Assembly (NCBI GenBank): GCA_006535965.1
Contig: QEAR01000091.1
Location: forward strand, 1-64,000
Reading direction: 5' to 3'
Length of the DNA: 64,000 nt
Source: Spizellomyces sp. 'palustris'
Taxonomy: Eukaryota > Chytridiomycota > Chytridiomycetes > Spizellomycetales > Spizellomycetaceae
Every line of letters begins with the position of its first letter. The stretch's first letter is position 1. Both the position numbers and the translations under genes were made by a program. Under the pieces are notes generated by a model, which was not told the origin of the DNA, did no database searches, and was given only the letters and a program-made list of their open reading frames with translations. Positions 56,971-64,000 of this stretch are shown piece by piece.

Positions 56971-59872
56971 ATGACCCTGCGACTCACAAAGGGAGCCCTT
57001 CTGTCGGTCTCTCAGGCACCGCCAAACGTTGAAGGACCGAATGCTGTTCTTCAAGTGCTGCAAATTAAGAAAACGAACTTGGATAAATACAGGTTGGTTC
57101 AGCACGAGATTCAGGTGCTTCCGAATTTGCTGACCATTTCACCGCTCCCTTTCTGCATATTACAGATTGTTGCTTTCAGATGGAGACAATTTCATGACAG
57201 GTGACCCACTGTCTGACGAGCCCTGTATTATCCAGCCCTGTGCACGAGCTGACCCAAATTGACTATAGCCATGCTTAACACTCAATTCAATGACAAGGTC
57301 ACTTCGGGTGAGATGAGAAAGGGTGCTATAGTCCGTCTCACACGGTATCTCTGCAATGATGTAGCCAACAACCGCAGGTCAACGTTGCTTTCGCTGAAAG
57401 AATCTACGATCAAATGTCACTGACATTGTTCCTTTTCCATGTAGGATTCTTATCATCTTGGGTGTTGATGTATTAACGCCACATCAGGACAACATTCCGA
57501 GGCAAGGCACTCCCGTAGGTCTGGGGATGGGTGAAAATTCAAATGTCGCCCTGCAGCCGGAGCAAGATCAAGATCAACAAGCACAATCCCGGAACTACGC
57601 AGCGCCAGCGGCCCCTGTACAGGGCATCACAGGTTATGGCGGCAGCAACGCAGGGTACGGTGGTGGAAATTACGATGGTGGATATCGCCAGCAACCACCA
57701 CCACAGCAGCAGCAACAACAGCAGCAACCGCGGCAAGGAGGCTTTGGCTCGAACCCCCACGGCAAATATGGTGGGGGTGGGACAAACATGCCTCCCAGGA
57801 CAGTCGGTGATACACCAGCGGCGATCTTTCCTATTAGCAGTCTGAGTCCGTACCAGAACAAGTATGTTGCATTACTGTTCACGGAGGTGTAATCAGGCGC
57901 CAATATCCTTGCAACATCTGACTCTTACGTCAAAAGGTGGACTATCAAGGCGCGAGTGGTAGGAAAATCTGACGTGAAGCACTGGGACAATCAGAGAGGT
58001 CAAGGGAAACTGTTTAGTTGCACGTTTGTGGATGAAAGTGTAAGAACCTACATGACACGGCCTTTGGCTATTGAGACGATTGGGCTCATGTGATGGATTA
58101 GGGAGAGATTCGGGCAACCGGTTTCAATGATGCAGTGGACGCATGGTATGACGTTTTAGAGGACGGGAAGGTATGGTATTTTGCGGCAAGACTATAAAGA
58201 GAACCACCGGCAATTGTTGACCTAGGCGAATGTAGGTTTATTATGTCTCGAAAGCTCCGATTAAACCTGCAAAGAAACAATTTTCGAATGTCAAAAACGA
58301 ATATGAAATGACAATCGAGCCTGGAACAACTCTTACACCGGTAAGCTTAGTTAAAATGTCTCCGGTACACCCAAAATTTTGACCAAGATGTGTGGATGGT
58401 CCAAGTGTTTGGATACATCAGGTCTGCCGGAAATGCGCTACAGTTTTGTCGAGCTCTCCAAATTGTATGAAGTGCAAAACGGCTCGATCATTGGTTAGTA
58501 CGCGACGCTCAATTCCGGTATTCGCTGAAGATGTCTAATTATCTTCTTACAGACGTAATTGGCATTGTCCGAGATGTTGGTGACTTGGGCGAGCTGGTGT
58601 CCAAAACAACTCAGCGACCTGTAGGTGGCCAAGTAGTTGATATAACTCTAACCGCACAAACATTTTGATATTCCATTGTGATCGCATCACTCTGTTTTAG
58701 TTTAAAAAACGGGATCTTACCATTGCAGATGCCACCCTTTTCGAAGTGCGGATGACGCTTTTTGGCCGACATGCGGAGACGTTTGATGGTAGAGATTGTC
58801 CCGTCCTTGCTGTCAAAGGAGTTAAGGTTGGGGATTTTGGAGGTGTGTGATTTCAAGAAGCAATTGGCGATCTTGATCAGATCATCTAAGTCATGTCTTG
58901 CATGCAGGTCGGTCGCTTACAGCATTGAGCTCTTCGATGCTGAGTGTCAACCCCGATATTTCGGAAGCCCACCATTTGCGAGGATGGTACGATACTGAGG
59001 GAAAAACTCAGCAGTATCAAACGTACAGCACGGCGGGTGGCACGGGGGTAGGCACCGGTCCAGGCGGCAAAAGAGAGCCCCTCAAATGCATCGCACAGAT
59101 AAAGGATGAGAACTTGGGCATGGGCGAGAAAGTAAGTGTTGGCAACGGGTGTATGATCACACCAGTGGCGTCTAACATCTATTGCAAGCCGGACTACTTC
59201 AGGGTTCGTGCTCTGGTCACGTTTTTCAAAGACCAGAATTTATGGTATCCTGCTTGTCCATCCGAGAACTGTAATAAGAAAGTGACAGACGTCAGCAGCG
59301 GTTGGCGTTGCGAAAAGTGCGACAAAGTATACCCTAACCCTTCATACCGGTAGGTTCATCATTTTACTACATTTTAGCCCGGGACAATGGCGTAACATAA
59401 ACTGTGGATATGTAGGTACATTTTGTCACTCAGCATCAGCGATCACACAGGTGGAATGTGGCTTCAAGCATTCAATGAGACCGCTCAGTCGTTGTTGGGC
59501 AAGTCAGCCGATGAGTTGGTTCAACTCAAGGTGAGCTAGTCATCAGACGTATCACATTTTTGATCCTTTCCTAATCTTGATGTTCACAGGATATGAACCC
59601 TGCTGCATTTGCTGCGGTCCTGGCGGCTCCCAACTTCAGAATTTATGACTTTAAAGTACGAGCAAAGGCGGAGACATATCAGGTAGATCAGCTCTACAAA
59701 GCTCATGCTTTATGTAATTGCTCATTGTCTTCTGTTGCGGCCCCAGGATGAATCAAAGGTGCGGAGCACGATCATGGGGTATACACCCATCAACTATGCA
59801 TCGGCCTCGCATGAGTTAAGCTCTATGATTGAGCAGTACACGTCGATGGGAGTCAAGGACGAGCTAATGTAA
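56971..59872 (+). CDS. RFA1: Replication protein A 70-kDa subunit
   Basis: The large subunit of the single-strand DNA-binding RPA trimer, required for replication and repair. The chain begins [20 protein letters not shown] and forms the N-terminal OB fold ([41 protein letters not shown]). A flexible Gly/Gln-rich linker with a glutamine tract ([12 protein letters not shown], coded by CAG/CAA near 57700-57728) follows. OB fold A starts [22 protein letters not shown] fold B includes [20 protein letters not shown] and [22 protein letters not shown] fold C contains the zinc ribbon ([12 protein letters not shown] and [11 protein letters not shown], four Cys) and [17 protein letters not shown]. The end reads SMGVKDELM. 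At least ten introns are present. All key parts are there and length is normal. Confidence 0.93.
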
Positions 59873-60229
59873 TTATCAACATCATTTAAATAAATGTATT
59901 TTCTTTTGCAAGCGTAGAAAGGGAATGTGGTTAAGGATATGTGACGTCGTGAGCTGCCCGTATGGAAAGCTGAAGGTGACAACGACGTTGAACTCATTTA
60001 TCCCAATTCGTTTATGAACACGTGACACCACAATTCTCCACCAGAAGCTGGACGTTGGACGAGCCAAGTTGATTCGGCAATTGTAGGTTTTTTGTTCAAT
60101 TCCCATCTGCAACCACACTGCAGTTTTCTTTTCGCTCAGCTAGGCCCTTGGACCAAACATACTTTTCTATCCACCCGAGATACAAAGCCCGCTCCCATCA
60201 CAAGAATCCATTTGCCGATTGCAAGCGCT
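59873..60229. other. Intergenic region between RPA1 and U2A'
   Basis: 357 bp in tandem orientation, with the 3' flank of RPA1 and the promoter region of the U2A' gene. Nothing else recognised. Confidence 0.35.
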
Positions 60230-61363
60230 ATGGTGAAGCTGAATTATGATGTTCTGGCGACTGCACCGTCGTACTTGAACGCTGTGAAGGACAGGGAGCT
60301 GGATTTGAGAGGTACGTGGGCCAAGCAGCGGCAGTAATATTGACTGATATTCTGGGAGGAGACAGTAAGAGTGCCTGAGAAAGCTGCTGGAGTGGTTGAC
60401 GGGGTCTGAACAATGTTTTCGAGATCGCTAATGATCTGCCAAATCTTTTCCAACATGTGCATACCCTTACGTTCCTCGTTTCCATACACACTCATGGACG
60501 GACATTGCAGGGTTAAAAATACCCCAAGTGGAGAATTTGGCGATCACAAAGGTAGGGCCTACCCGACTCGTACGCCATACAACAACCGCCAAGTATCTCA
60601 TTCTTGCTTTCCATTTATTGCAACCCTCCTGCCGTTATTCCTGCTTAGGATTCACACGATGTCATTGACCTGACTGATAACGATCTAAGACGATTGGACG
60701 GCTTCCCTTTGATGAAACGACTGAAGGCTCTAATGGTTAGCAACAACCGAATCACACGAATCGATCTCGACCTCGCCAAGCAGCTACCAAACCTGAATAC
60801 TTTGATTCTGAATAATAACCATATTGAAGAGCTTGGGGACTTGGACCCGTTGGGGAATTTTGAACATTTAGAGTGTTTGAGTTTGTTGGACAATCCGGTG
60901 GCGACCAAAAAGTACTATCGGTCATACGTGATCCATAGATGTCCGAAAGTTAGGATATTGGATTTCCGGAAGATTAGAGAAAAGGTACGAAAGAGAAAAA
61001 GAAGTTTCTGCTCATTTTTGGCAAACAAGGTTCCTCAATTCGTGTGATGAACTTGCGTAGGAACGACGGGATGCGGCCCAGCTATTTTCCGGCGCAGAAG
61101 GAACAAAATTGGCAGCGTCTCTCTCCGCGAAAGGTCGAGCCAAGACGTTCGAACCAGGGGAAGTATTAAAGAAAGCTGCTAGGCCATATCAAGGTCCTTC
61201 CCCGGAGGAGGCGGCCAAGATCCGAGAAGCAATCAAGAATGCAAAAACATTGGATGAGGTTACCCGGCTGGAGAAGCTTCTGCAGGCTGGACAGGTACCG
61301 GATGGGAGTGTGCAAAGGCCCCCAAGAAACCCGGATATGATGGAAACTGAAGAGGATGAGTGA
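60230..61363 (+). CDS. LEA1: U2 snRNP protein A' (Lea1)
   Basis: U2A' is a leucine-rich-repeat protein that holds U2B'' on stem-loop IV of U2 snRNA. Exon 1 encodes MVKLNYDVLATAPSYLNAVK and DRELDLRG, the invariant family start. A 199-nt intron (60312-60510) is followed by LKIPQVENLAITK, and a further intron leads to DSHDVIDLTDNDLRRLDGFP. The repeats continue with LKALMVSNNRITRIDLDLAK, LNTLILNNNHIEELGDLDPL and LECLSLLDNPVATKKYYRSY, capped by HRCPKVRILDFRKIREKERR. The C-terminal tail (SPEEAAKIREAIKNAKTLDE) is the helical segment seen across the family and ends in acidic residues. The whole is the expected size. Phase was checked for the first three junctions. Confidence 0.94.
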
Positions 61364-62769
61364 CACGAACTATAGGTGGCGGGTAGATGCGATGTGATGG
61401 TTTTGAGGGGGTGCAAAGTGTTTGCCTGCGGAGCAAATGTAATTAGTTTGTTTATATGAGCTTATAGCTTTGAGTACGGACTGCAAAATGCATTCTTGGC
61501 GTGTGGAAATGCGCAGTGTGGAAGCAGAAGAAAATGCCATGTAGTGCAAATCTGACATCCGGTGATGGCCAGGTTCCTTAATTATGCCAGCACTGGCTCG
61601 GTATTTGCATTTTACGCTATGCCGTATCAATACTCCCGGCCTTTCACAAATGCTCTGCCGCATGCACTGCAGGTAGGCGACTGCACACCCAATTGTGTGG
61701 CATGGCGTCTTTTCAGATCATGTCGTCTTGCTGGGACAGATTGGACACTTGCATGTTTTTGTAGATGAACAGTAGGATCGCAAGGTCGTTATCAGGGATT
61801 GAGAAGTGGCCATAGATATTGCATCTATCTTTGCCGAACTGAGACGCCGGCTGGACGACCTTGCGGCGTCAGAAGGTTATACATAGTTTGCTGAAGGGGA
61901 CCCAGTCGGCGATATTGGGTGAATGTCGGGATGGCACGGGATGGTGTTTTTTTCGAGAGAGGTGATGCCTGCGCGCCTGGTGCTGGTAAAATCGCGAACG
62001 AGCAGAGAGGGACTGATGGATGTTGGTCCGCGTGTTGAACATTTGGTTCAGGTATAGAGGTATTGCATGGTGCCAATCCGGTAGCAATGGTCGTGCACAG
62101 AATGGATGCCGTCGTTTCTTTTGACTGGGAAAATGGCTCTTGGGCGAATACAAGAAACTGCCAGTGTGGAATGCCTTTAGCGGCACCCTGTTTACGCTTG
62201 CGACTAAGGATACGCATTGGTTTTTTGCACAAGAGGAATTGTGGTCAAGTGGTGTTGACGGAGATGGTAAAATTGGTTGAATTTGTACGAGGCTTTTGAT
62301 GCTGCCTCGTTCATATCTGTAGGCAAACATACGCCTGCTGCTTCCATCTTGGGACAGTCGTACTCTAATTCCTTGTTCGATCCCGCTGTTCAGTAATGAT
62401 ATGCATTTGCAGGACGGCATGTGAAGCCTGGACGTTTGGGTGCTGGATCCCAAATAAAGTTTCAGAACTTCACTTGAGGGTCAGCCTTCGGCTTGCCGTG
62501 GTAAATCACATCCGTGACCGGTTTCTGGAACCCGGACCGACTGGTCCGTAAAAACGCCGACCGAAGGGTCGGAGGCTGCCCTCCGTCGGCTTACGTTAGC
62601 ACAAACGCGCCTAGGGGAAAACCCACGACGAAGTCATCACAGAGCTCCCAAAGACATGAGAAAATGTCACATTCATTCTACTGTAAAGAAAAACAATAAT
62701 TGTGCTCCTCCTCCAGTGGAATCCCGCAACATGCTATTGTAACGTGTCCCAACATCCCACCATGATCAT
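61364..62769. other. 1.4-kb gene-free region
   Basis: No gene is supported. A long minus-strand frame (61825-62453, 194 residues) has no domain, no intron logic and a composition rich in Ser, His, Arg and Pro that looks incidental. The right third contains the hairpin cluster described separately. The rest is the 3' flank of U2A' and the 3' flank of the DUF1769 gene. Confidence 0.4.
62483..62590. repeat. Cluster of short GC-rich hairpins (double-hairpin-like element)
   Basis: Several perfect short hairpins follow each other: AGCC-ttc-GGCT (62483-62493), CGGACC-gact-GGTCCG (62533-62548), CCGACC-gaag-GGTCGG (62557-62572) and CGGAGG-ctgc-CCTCCG (62570-62585). An outer GCCGAC / GTCGGC pair (62556-62561 with 62585-62590) encloses the last two. 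The stems are all GC-rich in surroundings that are not. Such arrays recall the mobile double-hairpin elements and GC clusters of fungal mitochondrial DNA. A structured RNA is the alternative: on the minus strand the CCGACC hairpin is followed by CGTTTTT. Confidence 0.6.
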
Positions 62770-64000
62770 CTATTGTTCGTCATCATCATCTGTACCGTTT
62801 TCCGACTCGTCCACCAAGTCGAACTCAATAATATAGAACGGTACATTCTTGGAGAGCGATTTTGATATTAATCGTATAGGTTGCTTATTCAAGTACTGCA
62901 ATAAGTTGATGTTTATGCCCAGCGTCAGATCAAACGTATTGAGGTTCATGAAAGGTGCAAAAATCTGAAAAAGAATGACATGTTTGAGTTTCGAGCGAGG
63001 CCAGTTGACAAAATCCTCATACACCACAGCGCACCTCCAAATTATAAATGTAATCTGGTTTGAAGACCATCTCTTTGCGCGCGTTTTCATTCTGAAAGTA
63101 CTTTCTGCGCTCTGAGATGCCATCCGAAGGGAATGGCGAATCTTCTTGTGACGACAGCAAAAGTTGCGTACTCTCTTGCAGCTCCTCAGGTCCAAACCAA
63201 GCCCACTTGGTTAGTTGGGAGTCTGGCTTCTCGTCCGCAGATTTGGTAAGTTTCGAGACCTCCAGTTTCACATTCTTTGACTTGGACGTATCCGGTCCAG
63301 TAACAGTCCGCCCGTTTACGGTAGTTCGAGGATTTGACTCCGCGGGGTGGGCATTTGTGACGGGATTCTCCGCTTTTACCACATTCACAATGTTCATAGA
63401 ACACAGAGCCGGGCTCCAGAGCCATGGCTTGTCAGCATACACATCGTTCTTCAGAGCTGGGTCAATCAGATTAGCGAATTTGAGGGCCACCCAGGAGCCA
63501 GTGGGCAGAATCACTTTCTTCTCAAACTCTGAACCAAACACAACGTCGTCTGCAGTGTATTCCTGGCGAAATTTCGTTATTCGTCAATCCTACGCGAACA
63601 ATATCGAAGCTTCTATCCCCAGTGCCACTCACATGTTTGAATCTCCCACAGACTTGTACGGAGAATAACCGTTTTTTGCTCTCAAAGTACGGTAAGGACT
63701 CGATAGGTTTGGACCCGTCCGCTGTGATCCCTTTAAAGTTCTTCACGCGCACCGATACGTATCCAGTGAAGTAGGGAGAGTCGATGAAATGTGGGTTTTT
63801 CTCATCGTTGATGTTTGCTACCGCCAAAGTGTCCAAAGATGGGCCAATTCGGCATCGCAATTTTCTGTTGCCGATGGCGGCCTGACCGCTGGCACCGAAT
63901 AAGTACTCCAGTTTGGCAGTGGTATCAAGGAAAAGTGGGAGAAGAGGACGAGGTACAGAGAAAGGCACTTGAGGTTGTGGCAACGTGGAGACAAGGTTTA
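62770..64000 (-). CDS. DUF1769 (UPF0590) family protein, 5' end beyond the window
   Basis: A fungal family of unknown function. The frame is open to the right edge without an ATG, so the N-terminus lies outside. From the right edge, one reads PLFLDTTAKLEYLFGASGQA, then HFIDSPYFTGYVSVRVKNFK, YFESKKRLFSVQVCGRFKH and, across an intron, EYTADDVVFGSEFEKKVILP. This is the DUF1769 signature (transferred Y/F, SxQxxGRF, then a G-x-x-F segment). A Ser/Asp-rich variable region (KLTKSADEKPDSQLTKWAWF) follows. The conserved end comes after another intron: FMNLNTFDLTLGININLLQY, then SKNVPFYIIEFDL and an acidic tail. Two introns are supported (about 63542-63630 and 62965-63040). I do not know what the protein does. 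Confidence 0.8.

Noticed and set aside
60312-60510. Open frames (83-87 residues) opposite the first U2A' intron
   Set aside because: They span an intron and the edge of exon 1 of a confidently modelled gene, with no independent support.
61825-62453. 194-residue minus-strand frame
   Set aside because: No domain, no splice partner, incidental composition and a similar-sized open frame opposite; treated as non-coding.
62546-62572. Bacterial-type intrinsic terminator (hairpin followed by T run on the minus strand)
   Set aside because: The context is a eukaryotic nuclear locus and the hairpin is one of several in an array, so it is reported as a repeat instead.

Overview
The window is nuclear DNA of a fungus with compact genes. 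Most genes are split by short GT-AG introns (mostly about 40-110 nt), there are no operons, and the gene set fits a filamentous or zoosporic, probably early-diverging fungus. Fungal or opisthokont markers are Mdm12 (ERMES tether), a dysferlin-domain peroxin of the Pex23/24/30 group, a DUF1769 protein, an Nrd1/Seb1-type CID-RRM protein and full-length GCN2. A 75-kDa complex I subunit excludes Saccharomyces-like yeasts. I cannot name the species. No CRISPR array, prokaryotic insertion sequence, retroelement or recognisable tRNA was found.

Layout. 1-3.8 kb: mitochondrial enoyl-CoA delta-isomerase converging on MDM12, plus a small unrecognised gene. 4.0-8.4 kb: a 1294-residue secretory protein that I cannot match to a named family; its C-terminal half is two degenerate endonuclease/exonuclease/phosphatase (EEP) domains. 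8.6-17.7 kb: class I histone deacetylase, Lunapark and a CID-RRM transcription-termination factor. 18.0-23.3 kb: COG5 and a coiled-coil protein with a dynein-adaptor CC1 box, whose stop codons are only 24 bases apart. 23.3-24.4 kb: a gene-free repeat island with 5S-rRNA-like sequence. 24.4-28.9 kb: tubulin cofactor D. 29.6-38.0 kb: an unrecognised type I membrane protein, a CCDC90/MCUR1-type protein, RINT1/Tip20 and NDUFS1. 38.4-44.2 kb: a small Ser-rich protein, a doubtful membrane protein, the dysferlin-domain peroxin and a membrane-anchored prolidase-like peptidase. 44.2-46.2 kb: mostly empty, with one possible gene remnant. 46.2-61.4 kb: HYPK head to head with GCN2, a ZNF830-like protein without its zinc finger, an APC-family permease, RPA1 and U2A'. 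61.4-62.8 kb: gene-free, with a cluster of GC-rich hairpins. 62.8 kb to the end: a DUF1769 gene running off the right edge.

The genes are housekeeping and form no single pathway, but several share a theme: organelle contacts and trafficking (Mdm12, Lunapark, COG5, RINT1, the peroxin, the CC1-box protein), mitochondria (isomerase, NDUFS1, CCDC90), microtubules (TBCD), RNA and chromatin (HDAC, CID-RRM, U2A', ZNF830-like, RPA1) and translation (HYPK, GCN2). Neighbours often sit head to head over 200-500 bp or tail to tail over 24-320 bp. For the 1294-residue protein, Mdm12, the CC1-box protein and the isomerase I worked out exons by hand, and the reading phase closes exactly. Other gene models give reliable ends and domains, but not every internal splice site was checked.
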